Shown here one piece after another: positions 52,051 to 59,865 of a DNA stretch of 64,000 nucleotides. The stretch's first letter is position 1. Each line of letters begins with the position of its first letter. The position numbers and the translations under genes are program-made. Under the pieces are notes generated by a model, which saw only the letters and a list, made by a program, of their open reading frames with translations, had not been told where the DNA came from and did not search any database. Source of the stretch: Pelobacter seleniigenes DSM 18267 (lineage in GTDB: Bacteria; Desulfobacterota; Desulfuromonadia; Desulfuromonadales; Geopsychrobacteraceae); contig NZ_JOMG01000002.1 in assembly GCF_000711225.1 (NCBI RefSeq), forward strand, positions 2,244,501-2,308,500, given 5' to 3'.

Positions 52051-52110
52051 GAAGGATAAGGTAGCCGTGCTGAGATTTTTTTGCAATATCGGTCGGCAAC
52101 GGAGGGAACA

Positions 52111-52710
52111 ATGATTTTGGGGCTGACCGGAAATATCGCCGCTGGGAAAAGTACCGTGGCCCAGGCATTGGCCCGGCGCGGGGCGCTGGTGGTTGATGCC
52201 GATCAGCTGGCGCGTGATGTCGTTGCCGCTGGAAGTCCGGTGCTGGCGCAACTGGTGGCACGCTTCGGTCGGCAGATTCTGCAGGCGGACGGCAGTTTGA
52301 ATCGCGAGTTGCTGGGCCGATTGGTTTTTGCCGACGAGGAAGCACGCAGCGCCCTGAACCGGATCATGCATCCGGCTATTGCCGAGCTTGCCCGGAAAAC
52401 CCTGGCCGTGCTGAGAAAGCGCTCCGATATCCCGTTGGTGGTTTACGAAGCCCCGCTGCTGTTTGAGGCCGGTGCTGAAAAAAGGGTGGATAAGGTCCTG
52501 CTGGTGCGGATCGATCCGGAGGTTCAGCTGCAGCGGCTGATGGAACGTAACGGTTTTGATGAACATGAAGCCCGGCGCAGAATCGCCGCCCAGCTAGGGC
52601 AGGATGAAAAAGCGGCCCGGGCCGATTTTATCATCGACAATTCGGGCACCCCGGCGGAACTGGACCGTCAGCTTGACCGCTTGTGGCCAGAGTTGACAGC
52701 TGGCCGGTAA
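52111..52710 (+). CDS. coaE: Dephospho-CoA kinase
   Basis: A 199-residue P-loop kinase of the last step of coenzyme A synthesis. The Walker A is GLTGNIAAGKST at residues 4-15; DADQLARDVV, RLVFADEEARSALNRIMHP and VYEAPLLFEAG are typical CoaE blocks. Starting at the ATG at 52111 puts the P-loop at the N-terminus as in the family. GGAGG stands just upstream. Cytoplasmic housekeeping gene, divergent from the methyltransferase. Confidence 0.96.
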   Translation: MILGLTGNIAAGKSTVAQALARRGALVVDADQLARDVVAAGSPVLAQLVARFGRQILQADGSLNRELLGRLVFADEEARSALNRIMHPAIAELARKTLAVLRKRSDIPLVVYEAPLLFEAGAEKRVDKVLLVRIDPEVQLQRLMERNGFDEHEARRRIAAQLGQDEKAARADFIIDNSGTPAELDRQLDRLWPELTAGR

Positions 52711-52734
52711 TTGCGGCGCTGTTTGCTTGCAGGC

Positions 52735-53541
52735 CTAAGTCGAACCGGGCGCAGGGCTATTGGCTAAAAAATCGCCACAGCGGGTCAGGACATCCTGCCG
52801 GCAGGGATTATCCGGACCGGTCAGGACATGGGGGACTTCATCCCCGTAGAGATGGATAGCTTTTTCCTTGCTGCCCAGGCGATTGAAAAGCTGCTGTGCC
52901 GTGCCCGGGGCAATCGTGGTATCGCCACTGGCGGCCAGGACCAGCGCCGGTGCTGTGATCAGCGGCAGGCGCGGCTTGAGGTGGCGAAGCAGGCGGCCGA
53001 TCTGCATGATTCCCTGCAAAGGGCGCTGACGGTAGTAAAAGGGTTGTTCTGCAGCTGGAATCTCTTTGTTCTGATAGCGGACAAAAAATCTGAGCAGGCC
53101 GACATAAGGCGCCAGCCAGTGCTGTAGCCTTAGAAAAGGTGACAATAAGAGGATTTTTTCCAGCGGACGCTGTAGGGCCAGATCAAGGGCCAGCAATGCG
53201 CCGGTGCTCAGCCCGGCCGCACTGACCTTGAACCCCGCTGCAGCGAAAGCGTCAAAACCGCGCAACACCGTGGCGCGCCATTCCTGTAGCGGCCTGGTGG
53301 CCAGATCCTCCGGCGAGGTCCCGTGTCCCGGCAGACGGGGACCATAGACCGTGAAGCCACGCTGGTACAGAATTTCCCCCAACTCGCGCAGTTCCCGCGG
53401 GCTGGAGCTGAAGCCGTGGATCAGGATGACCGCGCGGCGATTGCTTTGCTCCGGGACGAGCAGGAACGGCCGATTCTCGAGGCGGGTCACGCCGTCACTG
53501 AGAGCCGTTGCTATTTCCTTGGCAAACCAATCGTTACTCAT
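52735..53541 (-). CDS. Alpha/beta hydrolase (carboxylesterase-like)
   Basis: 268 residues. The catalytic triad is readable: nucleophile serine in GLSTGAL, aspartate in LAASGDTTI and histidine in DEVPHVLTG, with the oxyanion region ILIHGFSSSPRELRELG near the N-terminus. It resembles monoglyceride lipase/carboxylesterase proteins. The open frame reaches 53592, but that start lies inside a terminator hairpin; ATG 53541 was preferred despite a weak ribosome site. Substrate unknown. Confidence 0.83.
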   Translation of the reverse strand: MSNDWFAKEIATALSDGVTRLENRPFLLVPEQSNRRAVILIHGFSSSPRELRELGEILYQRGFTVYGPRLPGHGTSPEDLATRPLQEWRATVLRGFDAFAAAGFKVSAAGLSTGALLALDLALQRPLEKILLLSPFLRLQHWLAPYVGLLRFFVRYQNKEIPAAEQPFYYRQRPLQGIMQIGRLLRHLKPRLPLITAPALVLAASGDTTIAPGTAQQLFNRLGSKEKAIHLYGDEVPHVLTGPDNPCRQDVLTRCGDFLANSPAPGST

Positions 53542-53555
53542 TATTTTGTCCAAAC

Positions 53556-53586
53556 AGAAAAGGCCCCTCGTCGAGGGGCCTTTTCT
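53556..53586 (-). terminator. Intrinsic terminator after iclR gene
   Basis: A near-complete palindrome: AGAAAAGGCCCCTCG and CGAGGGGCCTTTTCT around a single T. It ends the iclR transcript (stop at 53605) and stands only 15 bp before the esterase start, so esterase expression would depend on read-through or a promoter hidden within. Confidence 0.8.
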
Positions 53587-53604
53587 GATCAAAATTCGCT
53601 TCGA

Positions 53605-54387
53605 TCAGGCCGGAAATCCGAGCCGGGTCGAAAGTTCAGTCGCCGATTTCAAAACCAGCGGGACCAACTCGCTTTCAATGCGTTCGTTGCTGACCCGCAT
53701 GGTCGGACCGGAAACGCTGATGGCACCGACGATCCGCCGGGTATAGTCGCGAATCGGTGCGGCGATGCAGCGAACGCCCAGGTCAAGCTCTTCATCATCC
53801 ATGGCATAGCCGAGTTCGCGGACCTTGACCAGCGCTTCGCGCAGGGCCTCGGCGCTGGCGATGGTGGTCGGGGTGATCTGCTTGAACTTCATGTCGCTGA
53901 GCAGCTCATCCAGTTCTTCATCGGTCATATAGGCCATATGGACTTTGCCAGCGGCGGTGCAGTAGGCCGGGAGTCGTGAGCCGACACGGGATACCACCCG
54001 GACTGTCAGGTTGGTTTCGACGACATCCAGGTAGACAATGTAATTGTCTTTGTAAATGGCAACGTAGGATGTCTCGTTGCTCTCTTCGACCATCTGCTCA
54101 AGAATCGGCTTGGCTTGGCGCAACAGTCCCATCTGGCGGATGAAGGTCTGGCCAAGTTCCAGGGCTTTCAAGCCGAGGCGATAGTTTTCAGTCGCTTTGT
54201 TCTGTTCTATATACCCGCGCGATTCCAATGTGGCGAGCAGGCGGAAGACATTGTTTTTATGCAATTTGAGCCGTTTACTCAGCTCTGTAACGCCAAGCTC
54301 GTCGATGTCGCCGTGAAATTGTTCCAACAGGTCGAGGGCGTGCGAAACAGCCTGAATAATATACTCTGATTTATCTTTTTTCACCAT
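53605..54387 (-). CDS. IclR-family transcriptional regulator
   Basis: 260 residues: an N-terminal winged helix-turn-helix (VSHALDLLEQFHGDID, LGVTELSKRLKLHKNNVFRL) and a C-terminal IclR ligand-binding domain (LPAYCTAAGKVHMAYM, DLGVRCIAAPIRDYTRRIVG). It most resembles KDG-regulon-type repressors. AAGGG precedes the ATG. It is not adjacent to an obvious catabolic operon; the target is unknown. The promoter should lie in 54388-54570, which shows no gene. Confidence 0.87.
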   Translation of the reverse strand: MVKKDKSEYIIQAVSHALDLLEQFHGDIDELGVTELSKRLKLHKNNVFRLLATLESRGYIEQNKATENYRLGLKALELGQTFIRQMGLLRQAKPILEQMVEESNETSYVAIYKDNYIVYLDVVETNLTVRVVSRVGSRLPAYCTAAGKVHMAYMTDEELDELLSDMKFKQITPTTIASAEALREALVKVRELGYAMDDEELDLGVRCIAAPIRDYTRRIVGAISVSGPTMRVSNERIESELVPLVLKSATELSTRLGFPA

Positions 54388-54570
54388 GATCTCTGTTACC
54401 CTTCGTGGAGTTATTCTAATTCATATTATGACCGGTGATCATATCCTCGGTAGAAACGGCTGTCAAGCAGTATAGGCTATGATTTTAGTCGAAAATAACA
54501 CTTTAGTCGAGAAATTATAGAATGATGTTTTATTATTGTCCAGCGAATGTTTCTGATACGCCGATGATTT

Positions 54571-55767
54571 TTAGTCAATGGTTTTGGTTACCTCGCGCAG
54601 GACGCTGGTTGCATAACTACCTTTTGGCAATGCAAAGCGGAGGATCAACGCCTGTTCGGAGCCTTTCTCAAGAGCCATCTCATAGAGTGGAATGCGGAGC
54701 GGTTTCCTTTCTCCGGGCATGCTCAGACCGCTCCCCAGGTTCCAGTCGGCCAGGGTCAGGCCAGAACCGGCAAGGAGTTCACTTTCCCACTGTCCCGGCA
54801 CCCCTTCCGCCAGCATGACCTTGCCCCCGAACAGGGGAGCGGTCGGGCTGATTTCGAAACTGTCGCTGCGGGGTTGTTCTGCGGCGGCGTTGGGAACTCT
54901 GAAGCAGGCCCCGTTGACATGTTTGAAGGCGATATCTCCGTCCAGCAGCCGTTCCGGCTCATGCAGGCGCTGCTTCACCAGCTGATCAAAAAAATAAGAC
55001 TGGGCCGCGGATAGAAGCAGCCGCAGCAGAGTTTTGGGAAATCTCTTAACCGCCTGCTGCGGGGTTTTGCCGGCCGCCAGCATGGTCAGCAGGCTGCGTT
55101 CGTCGGTCATGCGTTCGGGTAAATAGTTCAACGCTTCCGTCAGCTGCCCTGCCTGATAGGCTCGTGCAGCCGCCTGCCATTGTTGGTTCTGAATCTGTGC
55201 CGGATCTCCGATCAATTCGTCGCAGAACCCCAGCCAGTTGTGCTGCAGCAGCAACTGGCCAAGGCGGGCCGAGTTGCCGAGGATGCCATAGCGTTGCTCG
55301 CCGAAAAAGTTGGGCACACCCCGGCGCTGTAACTGCTCAAGGATCAGCCGGGCACGCTGGGCGGCATCCGGTACCGTTTCGCGCAGGGTGATGGTAAAGC
55401 GATTGCCGGCCAGATGGCCAAGGCGGAGTTTGTTGGTGTGCTGTCTGGCGCTGAGGATTTTGGCCTTATGCAGCACCAGTTTGTCCAGCCCGGCTCTGTT
55501 GGCCACCGGAATGGAGATCATCTGGCGGGTCAGGGCATTGGCATCCTTGAGCCCGGCGTAACCGATCTCGCGTTCACTGATATGCAGTGCGCGCTGCAGT
55601 TGCTGGATTAGTCCGCGGGTGCTGAGCCCGGCTTTCTCAATCCACAGATAAAGATGCTCGCCGCTTCCTGCGCAATCGTAAAGGGGTATTTCCTCAACCT
55701 GAAAATCTTCCGGCGTGACTTTATAGCGCCCCCCGGTGCCGGGTAATTCTTCAGTCAGCCAGGTCAC
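54571..55767 (-). CDS. truD: tRNA pseudouridine synthase D
   Basis: 398 residues. It makes pseudouridine at position 13 of tRNA-Glu. The catalytic aspartate is in YAGLKDANALTRQ near residue 86; NFFGEQRYG and the TruD insertion region with LLLSAAQSYFFDQLV follow the family. The start is a GTG at 55767 that overlaps the TGA of trmB (GTGA), so the two are translationally coupled. Confidence 0.95.
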   Translation of the reverse strand: MTWLTEELPGTGGRYKVTPEDFQVEEIPLYDCAGSGEHLYLWIEKAGLSTRGLIQQLQRALHISEREIGYAGLKDANALTRQMISIPVANRAGLDKLVLHKAKILSARQHTNKLRLGHLAGNRFTITLRETVPDAAQRARLILEQLQRRGVPNFFGEQRYGILGNSARLGQLLLQHNWLGFCDELIGDPAQIQNQQWQAAARAYQAGQLTEALNYLPERMTDERSLLTMLAAGKTPQQAVKRFPKTLLRLLLSAAQSYFFDQLVKQRLHEPERLLDGDIAFKHVNGACFRVPNAAAEQPRSDSFEISPTAPLFGGKVMLAEGVPGQWESELLAGSGLTLADWNLGSGLSMPGERKPLRIPLYEMALEKGSEQALILRFALPKGSYATSVLREVTKTID

Positions 55768-56453
55768 GCGTTTTCCTCAACCCAGCGCATCCGAAAACCC
55801 TTGTCGAGTTGTGGCTTCGGAATCTGCAGGCCGGCCTCTTTGCGGTAGCGGCACAGGTAGATCGGTTGACCCTGGTCGAGAAAGCGCCGCATATATTTTG
55901 AGGTCGGATAATCTTCCAGGTCGTGGGAGTAAGGGGTGTCAGCCCGGGTGCTCAGGCGTGGATCCTGGCTCAGCAGGGTCCCGGCTGCTTCGCCGTAATC
56001 CTGGAAATCGGTGCAGAAGTTGAATTCGCCGCCATCGGTCAGGCAGTACAGGGCCAGATCGAGAAAAGAGCTGTTCAGCAGTCTTCTTTTCCGTTGGCGT
56101 TTTTTCGGCCAGGGATCGGGGCAATTGATATAGATGGCGGCCAGGCTGTTTTCGCCCAGGTACTGATACATCAGGTAGCGGGCTTCGATCCGCATCATCA
56201 GGATATTTTCCAGCCCGGCGGCCTCAATCCGGCTGCAGGTCTGACGACAACCCTGGTTGAAGATGTCGATGGCAATAAAGTTGCGCTCCGGGTGCCGGGC
56301 GGCGATCTGGACGATGAAGTCACCGATGCCGCAGCCGATCTCCAGGGCCAGCGGTTGGTCATTACCGAATAACGGCGCAAAACCGCCTGCTTTCTGCAAC
56401 TGTATTTCCGGGATAAAAAAAGGCGAACTGATAAGGGTCATTCGTTGGGTCAT
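55764..56453 (-). CDS. trmB: tRNA (guanine-N7-)-methyltransferase
   Basis: 229 residues. It methylates G46 of tRNA with SAM. Motif I is LALEIGCGIGDFIVQIA; the TrmB hallmark NCPDPWPKKRQRKRRLLN and the C-terminal TSKYMRRFLDQG are present. The ATG at 56453 was chosen; a TTG two codons earlier is possible, and neither has a strong ribosome site. It overlaps truD. Confidence 0.95.
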   Translation of the reverse strand: MTQRMTLISSPFFIPEIQLQKAGGFAPLFGNDQPLALEIGCGIGDFIVQIAARHPERNFIAIDIFNQGCRQTCSRIEAAGLENILMMRIEARYLMYQYLGENSLAAIYINCPDPWPKKRQRKRRLLNSSFLDLALYCLTDGGEFNFCTDFQDYGEAAGTLLSQDPRLSTRADTPYSHDLEDYPTSKYMRRFLDQGQPIYLCRYRKEAGLQIPKPQLDKGFRMRWVEENA

Positions 56454-56468
56454 GGACAAGATCTTTTT

Positions 56469-56795
56469 TTAATGGAGCTGGTAGAGGTATTCGCTGATAA
56501 GCTGCAGCTCGGCTTCGGAAAGAGAGCGGTAGCTTGGCATGAATCCCCGTTCAGTGGTTGTATGGTTAATGAGAAACGCTCTGATCTGGGATGCGGTCAT
56601 CCTGCTGCCGATCTGGGTCAGGTCGGGAGCCAGTGAGCCGCCGGTATCTTGAATTGTATGACAGCCCCTGCAGCCCAGTGCCTGAATCAGCAGCACTGCG
56701 CGATCCTGTTCCTGGGCGGATTCAGCCGCCAGGGCAACGGAATGGAAAAGCATGAAGGCAAGGATTGCAATAACGGCTTTAAACATGATTTTCAT
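56469..56795 (-). CDS. Small monohaem c-type cytochrome
   Basis: 108 residues. Signal peptide (about 1-24, IAILAFMLFHSVALA), one haem motif C42-RG-C45-H46 and a likely axial methionine M86 in GFMPSYRSLS. It matches soluble periplasmic class I cytochromes of about 80 mature residues, which pass single electrons. It lies 15 bp upstream of trmB on the same strand but is functionally unrelated to it. Partner unknown. Confidence 0.88.
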   Translation of the reverse strand: MKIMFKAVIAILAFMLFHSVALAAESAQEQDRAVLLIQALGCRGCHTIQDTGGSLAPDLTQIGSRMTASQIRAFLINHTTTERGFMPSYRSLSEAELQLISEYLYQLH

Positions 56796-57064
56796 CGGTT
56801 GATAAATTTTTATTCAGAATCTTCGGGCAACTTTAACCGCTCCTCGGCTGCAATGCAATCGATTCAGAGAAGAATCGTTGATTTATAAGGATAAAATTTA
56901 AAAATGCAACCATTATCGAGATGCGGACAACGTCTTTCCGGCTGCCAGGCCGGCGGCGAGTTCTCCCGGTGCGGTCGACTCTTGCCCCTCACCGGCAAAA
57001 TAGTTGCAATCCGCAGGGGCGACGATTAAGCTGAATGCGCACTGAATCAGGAGGATTTCATTAT

Positions 57065-58219
57065 ATGCAGATACCAATATCCAGGCGCGCGCAGACGGTC
57101 GAACCCTTTCTGGCTATGGAGGTCATGGAGCGGGCCAAAGAACTAGAAGCCACCGGGCGCGATATCATCTATCTTTGTATCGGCGAACCCGATTTCAATA
57201 CGCCTCCCGCAATTCTGGCCGCCACCGGTCAGGCGCTGGCCGAAGGAGCGACATCCTATACCCATTCCCTGGGCCTGCTGGAACTGCGCCAGGAGATCTG
57301 CCGTTATTACCGCGATCATTATGGCGTCGACATCGTCCCGGAGCAGGTGGTCGTCTCTTCAGGGACCAGTCCTCTGATGCTGTTTCTGTTCTCCGCCCTG
57401 CTCGATGAGGGGGACGAACTCATCCTCACCGATCCTGGCTATGCCTGCTACACCGGCTTTGTACGTTTTGCCGGTGGAATTCCGGTGTTGCTGCGGACTG
57501 CGGCCAAGGACGGTTTCCAGCCGCGCCCCGACCAGGTTCGCGAGCTGTTGACGGCAAAGACCCGCGGCCTGCTCATCAATTCACCGTCCAACCCGGCGGG
57601 GTCGGTATTGTCCGGGGCCGAGATGGCGGCCCTGGCGGAGTTGCCGGTGCCGATTATTTCCGATGAAATTTATCACGGTCTGACTTATGAGGGGGATGAG
57701 CGCAGCATTCTGGAGTTTACCGACGACGCCTTTGTGCTGGGGGGCTTTTCCAAAGCCTATGCCATGACCGGCTGGCGGCTCGGTTACCTGATTGCCCCCT
57801 TGTCCTGTATGCGCACTTTGCAGACCCTGCACCAGAACTTTATGATCTGCGCCAATCATTTTGTCCAACGCGCCGGCATTGCGGCTCTGCGTGAATGTCA
57901 GGACGATGTTGACGCCATGCGGGCGGTCTATGATCAGCGCCGGAAAGAATTGGTGACACGGCTGCGTGAGCTCGGCTTCGGAGTCCACTTTGAACCCAAG
58001 GGGGCGTTTTACGTCCTTGCCGATGCCCGGCATATTGACGGTGATTCGTTGCGGCTGGCCATGGATATTCTGGAAAAAACCGGCGTTGCCATTACCCCGG
58101 GAGTCGATTTCGGTGCCGGGGCTGAAGGTTTCCTGCGCTTTTCCTATACCCGGCCGCTGCCGGAAATTATCGAAGCCCTTGAGCGGATTGGAAAATACCT
58201 GGCGCAGCGGACCGGCTGA
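57065..58219 (+). CDS. Class I/II PLP-dependent aminotransferase (AspC family)
   Basis: A 384-residue cytoplasmic PLP enzyme. The cofactor lysine is in GGFSKAYAMTGWRLGY; substrate/PLP blocks GEPDFNTPP, YTHSLGLLELR, NSPSNPAG and ISDEIYHG match the alpha family of aminotransferases. AGGAGG stands 10 nt before the ATG at 57065, which was preferred over 57035. The following gene is DAHP synthase (46 bp away), suggesting an aromatic or prephenate/phenylalanine transamination role, but aspartate is equally possible. Confidence 0.9.
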   Translation: MQIPISRRAQTVEPFLAMEVMERAKELEATGRDIIYLCIGEPDFNTPPAILAATGQALAEGATSYTHSLGLLELRQEICRYYRDHYGVDIVPEQVVVSSGTSPLMLFLFSALLDEGDELILTDPGYACYTGFVRFAGGIPVLLRTAAKDGFQPRPDQVRELLTAKTRGLLINSPSNPAGSVLSGAEMAALAELPVPIISDEIYHGLTYEGDERSILEFTDDAFVLGGFSKAYAMTGWRLGYLIAPLSCMRTLQTLHQNFMICANHFVQRAGIAALRECQDDVDAMRAVYDQRRKELVTRLRELGFGVHFEPKGAFYVLADARHIDGDSLRLAMDILEKTGVAITPGVDFGAGAEGFLRFSYTRPLPEIIEALERIGKYLAQRTG

Positions 58220-58265
58220 CCACGGTTCGGCGGGCCGAACCCGGTAAAACAAAAGGAGCTAAGCG

Positions 58266-59279
58266 ATGTTGATTGTCATGGATCACCATGCCGACCAGGA
58301 GCAGATTGAGCAGGTCATTGCAGCGGTTGAAGCCCTGGGTTTGACTGCGGAACCGATTCCGGGGAGTCTCCGGACCGCCATCGGAGTCCTCGGCAATCAG
58401 GGCTATGTCGATGATTCGACCATTCGCAACCTGCCCGGCGTCCGTGAGACCATTCATGTCAGTAAGCCCTACAAAATGGCGTCGCGCGATTTTCATCCGG
58501 AACCGTCAGTCATCGATGTGGCCGGGGTCTGTTTCGGCGGCGCCAACAAGCCGGTCATGATCGCGGGACCCTGTTCCATCGAAAGTGAGGAGCAGATGCT
58601 GCGGGCTGCCGAGCAGGTCAAAAAACATGGCGGGCAGATGCTGCGTGGCGGGGCCTTTAAGCCGCGAACCGGTCCCCACTCCTTTCAGGGACTCGGTCTT
58701 GAGGGGCTGCGTTATCTGCGCCAGGCGGGGCAAGCCTGCGACCTGCCGGTGGTCACCGAGGTCATGCGCATCGAACAGCTCGATACGGTCTGCCAATATG
58801 CTGACATGTTGCAGATCGGGGCGCGGAACATGCAGAACTTCGATCTGCTGAAAGAGGTCGGTCGGCTGCGGCATCCGGTTCTGCTCAAGCGCGGTATGAG
58901 CGCGACCATCGAGGAATTCCTGGCCGCGGCGGAATACATTCTCGCCGAAGGCAACCCGGCGGTGGTGCTCTGTGAACGCGGCATTCGCACCTTCGAAAAA
59001 ATGACCCGCAATACTCTGGATCTCTCGGTCGTTCCACTGGTTAAGGAGCTGAGCCATCTGCCGATCATCGTCGATCCCAGTCATGCCACGGGCAAGCGAA
59101 GCCTGGTTTCGGTTATGACCAAAGCGGCCTTGGTTGCCGGGGCTCACGGCATCATGGTTGAAGTTCACCCCGATCCGGCCAAGGCCCTCTGTGACGGAGC
59201 CCAGAGTTTGTCCGGGGATGGTTTTGGAAAGCTGATGAGCGAGGTCGGGCAGCTGCTCGGCTTCCTCGGCTTTCGCTGA
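58266..59279 (+). CDS. aroF: 3-deoxy-7-phosphoheptulonate synthase (type I-beta, N-terminal ferredoxin-like domain)
   Basis: 337 residues. Condenses phosphoenolpyruvate and erythrose-4-phosphate, the entry to aromatic amino acid synthesis. The small N-terminal regulatory domain (1-75, MLIVMDHHADQEQIEQVIAA) is followed by the TIM barrel: AGPCSIESEEQM, GGAFKPRTGPHSFQGLG, IGARNMQNFDLLKE, LLKRGMSATIEEFLAAAEYI and VDPSHATGKR. It is the type I-beta form seen in Thermotoga and many deltaproteobacteria. AAAGGAG precedes the ATG. Probably one transcript with the aminotransferase. Confidence 0.95.
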   Translation: MLIVMDHHADQEQIEQVIAAVEALGLTAEPIPGSLRTAIGVLGNQGYVDDSTIRNLPGVRETIHVSKPYKMASRDFHPEPSVIDVAGVCFGGANKPVMIAGPCSIESEEQMLRAAEQVKKHGGQMLRGGAFKPRTGPHSFQGLGLEGLRYLRQAGQACDLPVVTEVMRIEQLDTVCQYADMLQIGARNMQNFDLLKEVGRLRHPVLLKRGMSATIEEFLAAAEYILAEGNPAVVLCERGIRTFEKMTRNTLDLSVVPLVKELSHLPIIVDPSHATGKRSLVSVMTKAALVAGAHGIMVEVHPDPAKALCDGAQSLSGDGFGKLMSEVGQLLGFLGFR

Positions 59280-59359
59280 TAGCGGGCCGCTCCCGGCTGG
59301 CAAAGATATATCATCAATATGACCGTTGACCCGCACGGTTTGCTGCAGGAACGTGACCT

Positions 59360-59620
59360 ATGGCTGAACTAACACCAGGCAGATACAGACATTTCAAGGG
59401 CAGGGAGTACCAGGTTCTAGGCGTCGCCCGACATTCCGAAACCGAACAGGAGCTGGTCGTTTACCGGACCCTGTACGGGGATTTTTCCCTCTGGGTGAGA
59501 CCTTTGGAGATGTTTCTGGAGCAGACGGAAAAAGACGGTGAGCTGGTCCCGCGCTTTGAACTGATCAGCGCCGCTGAGCCGGACTGTGCAGCGAGTGCAG
59601 CTGGCGACGGCAAAGGCTGA
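59360..59620 (+). CDS. DUF1653 protein
   Basis: 86 residues, a short beta-rich domain: PGRYRHFKGREYQVLGVARH, ELVVYRTLYGD, LWVRPLEMFLEQ, the DUF1653 pattern. It is often found as a single small cytoplasmic protein of unknown function. The ribosome site is weak. Stands between aroF and priA. Confidence 0.85.
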   Translation: MAELTPGRYRHFKGREYQVLGVARHSETEQELVVYRTLYGDFSLWVRPLEMFLEQTEKDGELVPRFELISAAEPDCAASAAGDGKG

Positions 59621-59865
59621 TGTGTGTGCAGGGGCGCCGGTGTTCCGGTAAATGGCCCTTGCCGGGCGAAAGACCTGCCGGGTTGATCGGCATCCTTTTT
59701 GATAGGATGGCGTTTGTTCGGGTTGCGGATTCACTCTGTCAAGACAGATACCGGGAAGGGGTTTTTCGCTTGTTTTGTCCTGTTTTACGGTTTTTTGAGT
59801 GATTTCTTTGGCCCTGAATAAGGCCCAGGAAGAATGCTTTTTTCATATCATGAAAGTCTTTCATC

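Noticed and set aside
52051-52566. N-terminal extension of the methyltransferase
   Set aside because: It lies antisense to coaE and has no ribosome site; the zinc-ribbon start at 52050 fits better.
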